A stretch of DNA of 64,000 bases, taken from positions 6,711,718-6,775,717 of the forward strand of contig NC_089821.1 of NCBI RefSeq assembly GCF_035046505.1, in the 5' to 3' direction. Below are positions 53,834-64,000 of the stretch, piece by piece. How positions within the stretch are numbered: the stretch's first letter is position 1; the number at the start of each line of letters is the position of its first letter. The translations under genes were made by a program, and so were the position numbers. Origin of the DNA: Tiliqua scincoides (lineage: Eukaryota > Chordata > Lepidosauria > Squamata > Scincidae). The notes beneath the pieces are model-generated. The model had not been told where the DNA came from, did no database searches, and saw only the letters and a list, made by a program, of their open reading frames with translations.

Positions 53834-53917
53834 TGCAATCCTAGGCAGACTTACCTGGGAGCGAGACCCAATCATCATAGTGGCACTTAGTTCAGAGTAC
53901 ACACACTTAGGCTTGCA
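53834..53917. repeat. Short palindromic GCAATCCTA-type repeat
   Basis: TTGCAATCCTAGGCAGACTT, then CCTGGGAGCGAGACCCAATC and AGTTCAGAGTACACACACTT, ending TAGGCTTGCA. Moderately diverged. Confidence 0.5.
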
Positions 53918-54199
53918 TCACTCAGGAAATGAGCTTATTTGCAGATTGTAGATGCCATGAATACCTCAGCTTTTCTGCTTCCAGTACAAACCAATACGTG
54001 TTCCTTATGGCAAAGGAGCACTCTGAAAGCACATTTCAAACTAGTGCGGTCAGATTCCCCAAAGAAGTAGTGGGCACATGCACAAGACGATCCCACACCA
54101 TGGTGACCAGGCTTCATGCCTCTGGTGTCTCATCTTGCTTTTCCCTCTCCCTGAACTTCCAGTGCCAAAGTATTTTCTCTGTCGGCTGTATCTTCTAAA

Positions 54200-54202
54200 G
54201 GA

Positions 54203-54244
<42 letters not shown>

Positions 54245-54269
54245 ATCTATATATGAGAGAGTCTCTCTA

Positions 54270-54330
<61 letters not shown>
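54200..54330 (+). repeat. Compound (CT)n and (TA)n microsatellite
   Basis: A CT run (54200-54245) is followed by CATCTATATATGAGAGAGTC and then about 29 uninterrupted TA units (54272-54330). Open frames encoding alternating I/Y or S/L here are artefacts of the repeat. Confidence 0.95.
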
Positions 54331-54334
<4 letters not shown>

Positions 54335-54545
54335 TTCGTTTATGTTGTTTTACTGTATATATTTTCATGTTTCTTACTGCTGGTGAGCCCCTCAAATAAA
54401 GTGAAGGAAAGGTGAGGTAGAAATCCATAAAAGACAAGTAAATACTCCACAAATGAATCCAGGCAGAAATAATGTATGATTTTATAGAGGTGATCATGCT
54501 TCGAGTGGATGCATAGTTATCATTGTAATATTTGCATCTTATAAG

Positions 54546-55101
54546 TTACATAAGAACAGCCCCACTGGATCAGGCCATAGGCCATCTAGTCCAGCTTCCT
54601 TGTATCTCACAGTGGCCCACCAAATGCCCCAGGAGCACACCAGATAACAAGAGACCTCATCCTGGTGCCCTCCCTTGCATCTGGCATTCTGACATAGCCC
54701 ATTTCTAAAATCAGGGAGGTTGCGCATACACATCATGGCTTGTACCCCGTAATGGATTTTTCCTCCAGAAACTTGTCCAATCCCCTTTTAAAGGCGTCCA
54801 GGCCAGACGCCATCCCCACATCCTGTGGCAAGGAGTTCCACAGACCGACCACAACGCTGATAAAGAAATATTTTCTTTTGTCTGTCCTTACTCTCCCAAC
54901 ACTCAATTTGAGTGGATGTCCCCTGGTTCTGGTGTTATGTGAAAGTGTAAAGAGCATCTCTCTATCCACTTTATCCTTCCCATGCATAATTTTGTAAGTC
55001 TCAATCATGTCCCCCCTCAGGCGCCTCTTTTCTAGGCTGAAGAAGCCCAAACGCCGTAGCCTTTCCTCATAAGGAAGGTGCCCAGCCCAATAATCATCTG
55101 G
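54546..55101 (-). mobile_element. CR1 LINE 3' fragment
   Basis: In complement a 105-codon frame reads [34 protein letters not shown] and LEEKSITGYKP, then the 3' untranslated region and a single tail unit. 5' truncated in the GLGHL region. Confidence 0.9.
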
Positions 55102-55106
55102 CCATT

Positions 55107-55182
55107 AGATTTATGATTTTCTCTGTAAACCGCTTTGTGAACTTGTTGAAAAGCGGTATATAAATACTGTTGTTGTTGTAAG
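55107..55182 (+). mobile_element. LINE or SINE 3' tail
   Basis: TTCTCTGTAAACCGCTTTGT, then AAAAGCGGTATATAAATACTG and TTGTTGTTG: the terminal motif shared by L2-type LINEs and some squamate SINEs. Only the last about 75 bp is present. Confidence 0.55.
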
Positions 55183-55429
55183 AGGCTCAGGATGGACAGG
55201 AGGGCTTTTTTGAGTGTGAGAAAAGTGCATGCTGGAGCTCTGCCCTACTACTGCTGCTTGTCACATTGCAATGCTGGTTTTTCTGCCAGGCAGCGGAGGT
55301 CTGGGGTCTAGTGGTAACCACCAGACACCACCTCAAGTACGCCTGGTGGTACAAGTACCACTGGTTGAGAAACAATGGTCTATCGCAATGCAACTAGAGT
55401 TGCCAACTCAGACTGCAGTGTCTCTAGAG

Positions 55430-55937
55430 CAGTGGTTCTCAAAGTGATTGGTTGCGACCCACCTTTGGGACTGAAATGGGTCATTTCCCCCAATCGTGGC
55501 GCTGCAGGCATCAGGCGCATTTCAACATGCTTGGGGGGACTGTGCAGCCTCCTGGAGAGTCCTGGAGGCTTGCAGCCCCTTCCGCAAGCCTCCCCTCCAC
55601 TGTAGTGGTCTCCAAATTGAAGACAGAGCCCACTTCTGGTTTTGGAAATTGTGCTTTCCAGAGCTCCAGCCGCAAACTGGAAGTAGGTTCCAATTGCAGA
55701 TCAGAGCGCACTGTAGCAGAGGAGAAGCTTGTGCAGGGGAGTCTTGCAGAGGGGGCTGTGAGACTCCAGGCCCCTCCAGGAGGCTGCACATTCTCCCCAG
55801 GTATGTTGAAATGCTCCTGGGTGCCTGCGGTACCATGATTGCTGCGGTGCTGTTGGGACATCCCCCCCATCCCAATTTCCACCCCCATCAAGATTTCCCA
55901 GTGCTTCTCAGACTCCTGGAGAGATTGAGAACCACAG
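55430..55937. mobile_element. Palindromic (foldback) hAT-like element
   Basis: The ends are CAGTGGTTCTCAAAGTGATT and GATTGAGAACCACAG. Flanks CTCTAGAG (55422-55429) and CTCTAGAA (55938-55945) are an 8-bp target duplication with one change. Nearly the whole 508 bp is an imperfect inverted repeat, as shown by CATTTCAACATGC / GTATGTTGAAATGC, GCAGCCTCCTGGAGAGTC / GGCCCCTCCAGGAGGCTGCA and AACTGGAAGTAGG at the centre. Both strands carry look-alike open frames for this reason. No transposase. Confidence 0.88.
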
Positions 55938-56045
55938 CTCTAGAAATCTTTTGTCCAGCACGATAGAGTGTTGGAAATTTCTGGAGTCCCTGTTAGAACT
56001 GCCAGGGCTGCTGGAGATAGATGCTGATTCCAAGATGCTCCAGAC

Positions 56046-56478
56046 CAGGGGTGTCCAATCTTTTTGGCAGGAGCCATATTATCTCTCTAACTGTGTCAGG
56101 GCCAGGAAATAAAAGAGTTTCAAATGTGAATAAATTTACATAAATGAATACGTTAGAGATGGAACTTATATGAAAGAATGAAGGTCTTGCAATAGCTCAT
56201 AAAAGGCCTTGCACAAAGCAAGGTCAGCCTTTCCTTTGCTGCCACTGCTGCATCACAGACATGAAGCAGCAAACAGTGGAGGGAGCCCTCATCCCACGGC
56301 TCACACGAGAGGTCAAACAGTTGGCTGTCATGCTGAGAACCGTTGCATCGGGCCAGCGCGGGCTCCAGCAAGTCTCCAGAGGGTCAGAGCTCATTAGAGA
56401 CTGAGGGCTCCCAGTGGGCCAGATTGGGAGTCCTCGAGGGCCGCAAGTGGCCCCAGGGCCGAGGTTTGGGCACTCCTG
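56046..56478. mobile_element. Non-autonomous hAT, CAGGGGTGTCC family
   Basis: The ends are CAGGGGTGTCCAATC and GTTTGGGCACTCCTG. The target duplication is CTCCAGAC (56038-56045) and CTCCAGGC (56479-56486). 433 bp, same orientation as the 86 copy, with small deletions in the A/T-rich left part. Confidence 0.88.
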
Positions 56479-56486
56479 CTCCAGGC

Positions 56487-57582
56487 CAATCATGGAGGGT
56501 TACAAGCCTTAATCGTGATCTACCCTTCAAAGAAAAGAACGAAATCAACACCTTAAAATACAAAGAGCATGATTCAAGAACACCTCAAAAGGAATGAGCG
56601 AGTGACACTTATATTAAGACCAAAGCAGGCGAAAACACTGTTGTCATACGAACCACTCTCATTTCTTTATGGTCTGCAATATTATTTTGTCTGTGCTTCA
56701 TTTCTCTGCCTGTAAACGAATGCAGCTTCAGTGACTAGTTTTAGTAACCTCATCACATTTCTGGATGAGATATGAAGCAGCTCTCAGCTGCAGGTTAGAC
56801 ATTAGGGTCCAGGGACCAGGGTAATTCTCTCTTGTAGCCAAGCTACAGCAGAGTTTGATTAGTGATGAAGAGGAATGTTTTTAAGGGGGCAGTTTTATGG
56901 TCACATTGTTCCAGACTTGCCCATCTGTACACTTAGACTGACAGGGAATGTGCCCCCTGTGCAGTTTTTTTCCCTTCTTCTCTTGTTTATAACGTCAACA
57001 AGATTATTACCAAGTTCTGTGGTGATTTACTGCACCGTCTGGGCCAAATAGCAGGAAGCTTTTTCAGCACTCTACATTGTTCCATAAGAATATTTATGGA
57101 AGGAAGTTCTGAATTTTCAAGGCATGCCCCTTAATGAGTACACATGGTCAAATTTAAGGCCTAGTCTTAGGATCCACAACAAATAAATATATAGCACAGG
57201 GCGCAATGACCCACTACGGCGGCATAATAAAAATGATTACATGCTGACCTGAAAAAAAAAAAAGGTCAGCAACACTATCCTAAGGTTTGATTCTCTTTTT
57301 CTTTCTTGGTTGAAGTCAGAACTGGGATCTACCAGGTCAGATTCAGCCACGTGGCACCAGCATTGCCTTCATTCAATGTATTTCTGCTCCGTTCCAAAGC
57401 TATGAGCAACTTACACAAATACTCAATATACTGTATTTAAAATAAATAAAATGTGCATCATTTACACCATGCAATATTATACAGTAAAGGAGTAAGAGAT
57501 ATTGCATTGTTTAGATTGTGATCTTGTGGGCAACAACCTGTGTATATATGGAGAAATGGCACTTAGTACAGGTTGGCTCTTA
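56487..57582. other. Unique DNA, no gene recognised
   Basis: Apart from a run of A at about 57252-57263, no repeat or coding signature is evident. Confidence 0.4.
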
Positions 57583-57619
57583 ATGAATGAATGAATGAAT
57601 GAATGAATGAATGAATGAA
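57583..57619 (+). repeat. (AATG)n microsatellite
   Basis: About nine AATG units immediately upstream of a tRNA-derived SINE. Confidence 0.92.
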
Positions 57620-57624
57620 TGGAC

Positions 57625-57803
57625 GATGGTGCCATAGCCCAGTGGTGGAGCACATGCTTTGTAGGCAAAAGGCGCCCACATTCAATCTTTGGTATCTCTA
57701 GGTAGGGAATACAAAACTTCCTGCATGCAATGTTGAAAAGGTGCTTCGAGACAGTTTTGACCATAATTAGCTAGATTGCCCAATGATCTGACACAATAGA
57801 AAG
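57625..57803 (+). mobile_element. tRNA-derived SINE, diverged
   Basis: The head GCCATAGCCCAGTGGTGGAG resembles a tRNA box A and CATTCAATCTTTGG a degenerate box B. The body includes GACAGTTTTGACC and CCAATGATCTGACACAATAG, which recall a widespread reptile SINE ending in CAATGGTCTGACTCAGTA. Not a functional tRNA gene, since the acceptor stem does not close. Confidence 0.6.
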
Positions 57804-58580
57804 TTTGTGATGAGGATGAGGATGAAATTGACATGAAGTTGAACTGGAGGGATGCATCCCAGGTGTATTGCACAGATGGTCCTGTGATATGGTTGAAATG
57901 TAGTGATAACCTTCATCCACCATTAGAATTATACATAGCAGACATGCATAGAACCAATCCTTAGCATATCTACTCAGAGGTAGGTCTCATTGAATTCTTG
58001 AGTAATTGGCATAACAACTGAGACTGGCTATGTCAGAGCCGGTCTCTGTAGCGAATTGTCCACCTGCTAAGCACCATATGAATTCTGCAAATGGTGCGTT
58101 CAGTTCTGACACAGTGGTCAGCAGTGACTAGTGATATGAAACGGGGATTGGGAAATTCATCCTGTGATGGACAAGATTCATGTGGCGAGTTCTACTAAGC
58201 AATGGAGTCAGAGGTGGTAATCTCTACAGCTGTGGTCTTCAAGCTTTTTCATGTCATAACACCAATAAATAAATAAATATAAATAAATAAATAAATAAAA
58301 TGCGAGACTGGGGACCCCGCTGTTAATCCCACCTGCCTCCCAGGACCCTATCCACCCACCACCACCACCCACTCCCCACCTCCATAATGACCTCCCAGCA
58401 CTGTTCCCTGCAACCAAATACTCTTATTAGAGAGAACAGAAAAAGTTACTGTGAGGCCTGATACTACTGAAAGCTATTTTAGCATAATTGCTAAGAATCT
58501 GGGCAGGAGTGGGGCACCATCTCCTGGTACATGAAGGGCTGCACCAGATGCCTCCCCCTTTACCTGCTGGTGCATCAGTC
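57804..58580. other. No gene; (AAAT)n tract
   Basis: An AAAT-rich run lies at 58263-58300, and a GTGGGTGGTGG / CCACCACCACC-type patch near 58358-58372. A GCAATCCTA-like repeat remnant is at about 57950-58010. Nothing coding is recognised. Confidence 0.4.
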
Positions 58581-58716
58581 CAGTGGTTCTCAACCTATTT
58601 CATTCCATTAAGTTGCTGCAAATCCACAACTGAGGCTTTGCGACCCCAATTGCTGCTGTGTGGTCTCTGCCCCATGTGATGGCAAGTCTCTCACAAATTT
58701 GCCTACCAAGTGACCA

Positions 58717-59650
58717 TAAGAACATAAGAACAGCCCCACTGGATCAGGCCATAGGCCCATCTAGTCCAGCTTCCTGGATCTCACAGTGGCCCACCAAATG
58801 CCCCAGGGAGCACACCTGATAACAAGAGACCTGCATCCTGGTGCCCTCCTATGCCATCTGACATAGCCCGTTTCTAAAATCAGGAGGTTGCACATGCACA
58901 TCATGGCTTGTACCCCGTAATGGATTTTTCCTCCAGAAACTTGTCCAATCCCCTTTTAAAGGCATCCAGGCCAGATGCCGTCACCACATCCTATGGCAAG
59001 GAGTTCCACAGACCAACCACACGCTGAGTAAAGAAATATTTTCTTTTGTCTGTCCTAACTCTCCCAACACTCCATTTTAGTGGATGTCCCCAGGTTCTGG
59101 TGTTATGTGAGAGTGTAAAGAGCATCTCTCTATCCACTTTATCCTTCCCGTGCATAATTTTATATGTCTCAATCATGTCCCCCCTCAGACATCTCTTTTC
59201 TAGGCTGAAGAGGCCCAAACGCCATAGCCTTTCCTCATAAGGAAGGTGCCCCAGCCCAGTAGTCATCTTAGTCGCTCTCTTTTACACCTTTTCCATTTCC
59301 ACTATGTCTTTTTTGAGATGCTGCAACCAGAACTGAACACAATACTCCAGGTGTGGCCTTACCATCGATTTGTACAACGGCATTATAATATTAGCCGTTT
59401 TGTTCTCAGTACCTTTTCTAATGATCCCAAGCATAGAATTGGCCTTCTTCACTGCCGCCGCACATTGGGTTGGCCATCGCACATTGCCGCACTTTCATCG
59501 ACTTGTCCACCACCACCCCAAGATCTCTCTCCTGATCAGTCACAGGCAGCTCAGAACCCATCAGCCTATATGTGAAGTTTTGATTTTTTGCCCCAATGTG
59601 CATGACTTTACACTTACTGACATTGAAGCCCATCTGCCATTTTGCTGCAT
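58717..59650 (-). mobile_element. CR1 LINE, ORF2 C-terminal third and 3' end
   Basis: In complement: NVSKCKVMHIGAKNQNFTY, ERDLGVVVDKSMKV, ANSMLGIIRKGTENKTANII and [20 protein letters not shown], then the terminal domain and tail. An 18-bp local duplication (CGCACATTG copies near 59459-59485) breaks the frame in the TQCAAAVKK region. A degenerate hAT-like left end (CAGTGGTTCTCAACC at 58581) lies just outside. Confidence 0.88.
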
Positions 59651-61003
59651 TTGATATATTTTGGTATAATATATCATGCCATGGAAAAGAAAATAAGTCC
59701 CAGAAAACAGATTCTGAGTGAGATGAAGGGAGGCCAGGCATGGCAAGAGGAACTATATCCAGGGCCCTTGAAGAAGAAAAGCCCAAGTAGGGAGGCTTGG
59801 TTATACCCTAACAGTTCAATCCTATTCTGGGCCAGTGTGAGGAATGCAGGGCCACTGGCATCTGTGTACGGCATCCTATGTGCCATCGTGGAGAAAGAGA
59901 CCAGGCGAGAGAGGTAAGAAGGAAGACACTTATCTCTATGTTACCACTGCAGGTTCCCCTCCTGGACTCTTCAGACCTACACCAGTTTTTTTTGCTGGCT
60001 TATGAGCCTGCCAAGGGCATATCTGGCCCAGAACAAGGGTTCAATATGCCCTGTTGCTCAAATTCCCACCCCCCGCCAGCACAACCCTGCTGGTAGCTGG
60101 TCTGTGACATGCTGCTTGGGGGGGCATAGCTACTGGCTTCTGCAGACTGACCGAGAATCTGCCACGCTGGCAGAGTATCGAGTGTTCTGATGCATCTAGT
60201 GGTAGGCCAATGCAACGGGCCGGTAGGATTGGGCTGTAAGTAACAAAGAGTTCTAAGTAAAACAAACGAGGATTTTAGAAACTGACCCCATTTGAATCCA
60301 AAGACAATCGAAACTGGGTCCGATGGTCATCACCTATAATTAAAAAGGCGGTAGAGCAGCTGTTACATTAACACCTGAGGGTAAGCTGACTTATGCCAAA
60401 GAAATCCACTTGATGACTCACCCTTCTGGATGGAATTGTGTTGAAAATATTGCCGTGTCTCAGAATGAGGACAGACCAGAAATACGCAAACTGCTGAGAA
60501 GCAATGAAGTCAAAGTGTCTGATTGGAAAAAAGAAAAAGAAAAAGTTTGACTTATATGGACAAGCAGTGAAGACCTTTTCTATGGGTTCTCAGCCTTTCA
60601 GTGTTCCCTGAAGTTGATGTGTGGCCCAGTCTTACTACTGCATTGTACCACCAGAGCAAGCATTCTGGCAATATAATGCACCTTCTGATGGTCATCACCA
60701 CCACCAGCAGGGGCAAGCACTGACCTACCTGGTTCGGCAGCCATTCTGACTTTGCCGGTGAGTGCTTCTCCAGTCTTGCTACTGGTTGACCAGTTGCATA
60801 CATCTCCTAATGCTTCCGGCAAGCTGTTTGTGACGGGCTTCAGCAGGCTCATAAGACCAGCAAAAGTGTCTTCTGCTATTGGAGCACTAGTTCTGACAGA
60901 GTCCCACTCGCTTAGAACTGGGCCATAAATCTCATTGACCTTCTGAGATTTAGTTGTGAGTAAATATGTTTCAAGTTTAAACTCCTCAGCTCATGGGCCT
61001 CGC
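59651..61003. other. Mostly unassigned; a MITE candidate at 59812-60236
   Basis: CAGTTCAATCCTATTCTGGG at 59812 and CGGTAGGATTGGGCTG ending near 60236 are inverted ends of a CAGCCCAATCCTA-type element of about 425 bp. TAA on both sides could be a 3-bp target duplication. The rest has no repeat or exon that I recognise. Confidence 0.4.
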
Positions 61004-61242
61004 CAGTAGCATAGCTAGAGGGGGTGCAAAGCGCTAAGTTTTCCATGGAGCTTCACCACACTGCACAAGCGGCCCCTCCTCCCCCCCTTCTGAGCCTTTC
61101 CAGGCCACTAGAGCAAAACGGAGGAACACGCCTGGCTCCAAAGGGGAGGGGGAGGGGCCGCTTGCATGGCACGGTGCTTTAACCCTTAGTGCTTTAACCC
61201 TTGGTGCTTAGTGCTTTAACCCTCTCTAGCTATACTACTAGA
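61004..61242. mobile_element. Foldback MITE, CAGTGGCATAGCTAG family
   Basis: It opens CAGTAGCATAGCTAGAGGGG. The inner arms are CCTTTCCAGGCCACTAGAGC and CCTGGCTCCAAAGG. Near the right end TAGTGCTTTAACCCT is repeated three times as a local expansion before CTCTAGCTATACTACTAG. A CR1 copy begins immediately after. Confidence 0.75.
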
Positions 61243-61741
61243 CATGTTGGGAGAGTTAGAACAGATAAGAGAAAATATTTCTTTACACAGCGTGGTCTGT
61301 GGAACTCCTTGCCACAGGATGTGGTGACAGCATCTGGCCTGGACACCTTTAAAAGGGGATTGGACAAGTTTCTGGAGGAAAGATCCATTATGGGTTACAA
61401 GCCATGATGTGTATGTGCAACCTCCTGATTTTAGAAATGGGCTATGTCAGAATGCCAGATGCAAGGGAGGGCACCAGGATGCAGGTCTCTTGTTATCTGG
61501 TGTGCTCCCTGGGGCATTTGGTGGGCTGCTGTGAGATACAGGAAGCTGGACTAGATGGGCCTATGGCCTGATCCAGCGGGGCTGTTCTTATGTTCTTAAC
61601 TACAATTCCCAGGAAGCCTTGCAGGTCTCTTGTTATCTGGTGTGCTCCCTGGGGCATTTGGTGGGCTGCTGTGAGATCCAGGAAGCTGGACTAGATGGGC
61701 CTATGGCCTGATCCAGTGGGGCTGTTCTTATGTTCTTATGA
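61243..61741 (+). mobile_element. CR1 LINE 3' end with a dimeric tail
   Basis: It starts in the VGRVRTDKRKYFFTQR segment of ORF2 and runs through the stop and 3' untranslated region. It then has two tail units separated by the linker at about 61597-61622 (ACTACAATTCCCAGGAAGC). It ends TTCTTATGTTCTTATG. Same dimer arrangement as at 1240, but an independent insertion. Confidence 0.88.
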
Positions 61742-63021
61742 CCTGGCTGCTCACTTGTCCTACCTGGTCATATATAAAACTCATGACCTTCCCACATCTA
61801 ACCTGTTGCAACACTGTCACCAGCTCCCTTTGCTTTCAAATGCACGCACCCCTCTCTCCTGGCCACAACCACCTCTTCCTGCTTTTTCAAGTAGCTTAAT
61901 AGTGGGAAGAGAAGTCAGTAGCACCTGTAATGGAGGGAGGGGGACTGGAGACTGACTGAGATGGCAGGTGGGTCTTGGGGTGCATGTAGGACACCCCATG
62001 ACACCCTGTGCCCATTCATCACCCGGGGCAACTACTTCAGTCCATGTAAAGTGATGCGCTCAGTAAAATAACATTCAGTATAATTCAAGATGTCAGCATA
62101 TTTTTATTGCATTCTATCTTGGAAGAGGTTAAACTTTTAGCCCAGCACCATATCTTAGTTGCAGATAATAGAAAGAGAGGGAGGAGAGCATGCAAGGAAT
62201 CAAGGGGCATATAGTCAGTGGTGATTTATAGTGATATAAATTAGTGCTGCTCAGTTGACTTGAGAAGAGATATGATAATTTTCTTCAGCTATGATCTATT
62301 TTTCCTTAGTCAGAGAAATTTCTTTCCTATGAATAAGTAAATCATTTTCAATTACTCACCTCCTTTCCTCCTTCTTTCCCTCCTCTCCCAAACATTTCCT
62401 GGGTATAACGTGTCATATACGCAACCCCAGACACAAAGCAATCTGCATATAAATGAAGCCATCCAATGTACTCTTTGGCTTTATGGGAGGTTAAGTCCTT
62501 CCTATACATTTTTAGCACTGATTGCCACGACCCTAATGCAAAGCACAGACGCAGCGGTATGAACAAATATAGTCCCCTTTGCCGCACTGCTAGAAACAGG
62601 ATTGAGAAGCTTTGCAAAAACTACCCTTTCCGCCCCTGGCTGTTGGAATGTCACAAACTAAGGTAACTCCGCCAATCTGATGGTAACTGTAGTGGCTGTT
62701 TACTGTATAAGCAGCCATTGCTGTCATTTTCTTCCAGCTTCAAGATTTAAAACTGTTTGCTCAATCTGCCACCTGCCACCAGGTGTCATTTTAGAGCCGA
62801 CACCATAAACTCCAGCACTATAAAATGTTGACTCTAAATTAACTATGCACTTCAGAATTCAGGCCCAAAGTTGATTCATTGTGGCTATGCAACCAGTTGT
62901 CTGACCCAAACTTACAAGACCACCTGTGACATCAGAGCAGTGGAGTCAGTGCTAGGCACAAGGGTCTGGACGCAAGGTGACTGTTGTCAATCCTCCTCAT
63001 GTTACAGAGGACTTTGAAAGC
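61742..63021. other. Unique DNA, no gene recognised
   Basis: Short frames with no motif. No transposon ends or simple repeats of note. Confidence 0.4.
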
Positions 63022-63267
63022 CCAGGGAATGGCTCCCAAACTGTGCTAAGGTGCTGCAGTGCACTCACAGAGGTGCTGCAAGATGGCCCCATCTTCTTGC
63101 TCTCCCAGGTGCCATCAGCTTGGATCTTGCAAAATATTGAAAAAAATTCAGGTGCCCTCATTTTGGATCATGCAAGATTGCTTGTGATCCAAGATGGTGG
63201 TGCTGGTGAGCTGGGAAAAAGAGGCTGTGTGGGGGAGGCATGACCTGGGTAAGTTTGGAAACCACTG
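63022..63267. mobile_element. Degraded hAT-like element
   Basis: CAGGGAATGGCTCCCAAACTG at the left and GTTTGGAAACCACTG at the right are weak inverted ends. Inside, CTTGGATCTTGCAA and GATCCAAGATGGTGG hint at symmetry. No convincing 8-bp duplication, so this is tentative. Confidence 0.4.
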
Positions 63268-63497
63268 CTCTAGGGATAAGACACTGATTCTTCTTCAGGT
63301 ATAACATCTGTGACATCAGAACAGGTCAGCCACTGGCGCCAAGATTAACAGGAGAAGTAGACTGAGTATCAAGAGAGAAAAGAAAGCAGAACAGAGGAAA
63401 AGGGTAAGAATTGGAAGACTGCCACGAGGAAGGCAACACTCATATTCTTTCATACAGATGACTCTTACAGGTGCTTATCTATGTCATTCCTCTAGAT

Positions 63498-63791
63498 CAG
63501 GGGTGTCCAAACTTTTTGGCAGGAGGGCCACACCATCTCTCTGACACTGTGTTGGGGGCTGGGGAAAAAAGAATTAATTTGCATTTCATATTTGAATAAA
63601 TTTACATAAATGAACATATTAGAAATGGGACTTGAATGAAGGTCATTCACGCTGAGAGCAGTTGCGTCAGGCCAGCATGGGCTCCAGCAAGTCTCTGGAG
63701 GGCCAGAGGCTCATTGGAGACTTGGGGCTCCCCAGATTAGGTGTTCCCAAGGGCTACAAGTGGCCCCCGGGCCGGGGTTTGGGCACCCCTG
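63498..63791. mobile_element. Non-autonomous hAT, CAGGGGTGTCC family, short copy
   Basis: The ends are CAGGGGTGTCCAAAC and GGTTTGGGCACCCCTG. The target duplication CTCTAGAT is exact (63490-63497 and 63792-63799). At 294 bp it lacks about 150 bp of the middle found in the 86 and 56046 copies. Confidence 0.92.
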
Positions 63792-64000
63792 CTCTAGATG
63801 CTCAAATACCTGGAGTTACACACTCACACTCCAAATACACCAAAAGAGTTCAAATTATACCATTTTTTTTTCCTGAATCAGGAAAAAAAATGTAGATAAG
63901 GCTTAAAAGTGTTTTATAACTTCAGCATTTTCCATCTCAAGGCCTGAAACGCAGTTAAGTCTGCCTAAATCCAATTGAAACAAAGTGGTAAGCTTTCAGT

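Noticed and set aside
55496-55966. A 157-codon plus-strand gene and its minus-strand counterpart
   Set aside because: Both arise because the DNA is a palindromic hAT-like element. The two strands encode near-identical peptides with no known domain.
57625-57700. A functional tRNA gene
   Set aside because: Box A and B likeness is present, but box B is degenerate, no acceptor stem closes, and the sequence continues as a SINE body.

Overview
This window looks like intergenic or deep-intronic DNA of a squamate reptile (lizard or snake). The evidence is the repeat set. There is a tRNA-headed SINE of Sauria type at 45139-45363 and two 5S-rRNA-headed SINEs. There are many CR1-clade LINEs whose 3' tails are built of TTCTTATG octamers, plus L2 LINE fragments and an RTE-like LINE with a C-terminal zinc knuckle. 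Numerous non-autonomous hAT-type DNA transposons carry visible 8-bp target duplications. I recognise no host protein-coding exon, tRNA gene or structural RNA gene. Nearly all coding potential comes from retrotransposons.

Layout. Bases 1-2.8 kb hold four DNA transposons, one split by a CR1 copy. At 4.2-6.6 kb a CR1 copy ends in a remarkable array: fourteen head-to-tail copies of its own 3' end with a 140-bp period. At 7.0-7.7 kb a 125-129 bp inverted repeat flanks about 435 bp of unique DNA. At 9.6-10.5 kb an old CR1 is interrupted by a 5S SINE with a 14-bp target duplication. At 12.0-13.9 kb a hAT element holds a CR1 copy in which ORF1 esterase sequence is joined directly to the ORF2 reverse-transcriptase core, and a second hAT sits immediately beside it. 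At 16.4-17.5 kb CR1 pieces of both orientations are scrambled. At 19.9-22.1 kb the best CR1 of the window (550-codon open ORF2 C-terminal half) sits inside a hAT-like element. At 25.7-27.2 kb lie an old CR1, a 5S SINE and an L2. At 30.8-31.9 kb lie an L2 and an RTE-like tail. At 33.7-35.3, 36.1-36.8 and 42.4-44.4 kb lie RTE-like and CR1 copies, two of them nested in a foldback MITE. At 37.8-41.2 kb lie two members of another hAT family. At 46.1-49.6 kb lie an L2, a CR1 with a seven-unit tail array and a third CR1. At 51.8-63.8 kb lie further CR1 copies, a palindromic hAT, two intact CAGGGG-type hATs and low-complexity tracts.

How it fits together. Nesting gives a relative chronology. The hAT and foldback elements are usually the hosts, and CR1, RTE-like and SINE copies are the insertions. 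Because several hosts are known repeats, their empty sites can be reconstructed, exposing short CR1 target duplications of 5-7 bp. The most unusual signal is the CR1 tail multimer. It is seen at four separate loci (14, 7, 2 and 2 units), always with the same linker of about 26 bp. That linker contains a match to the extended ZNF143/Staf element, so each array is also an evenly spaced series of candidate transcription-factor sites.

Limits. Family assignment rests on recognition of motifs by eye. Boundaries without a target duplication are approximate by tens of bases. Long stretches between the listed repeats show nothing I can name.
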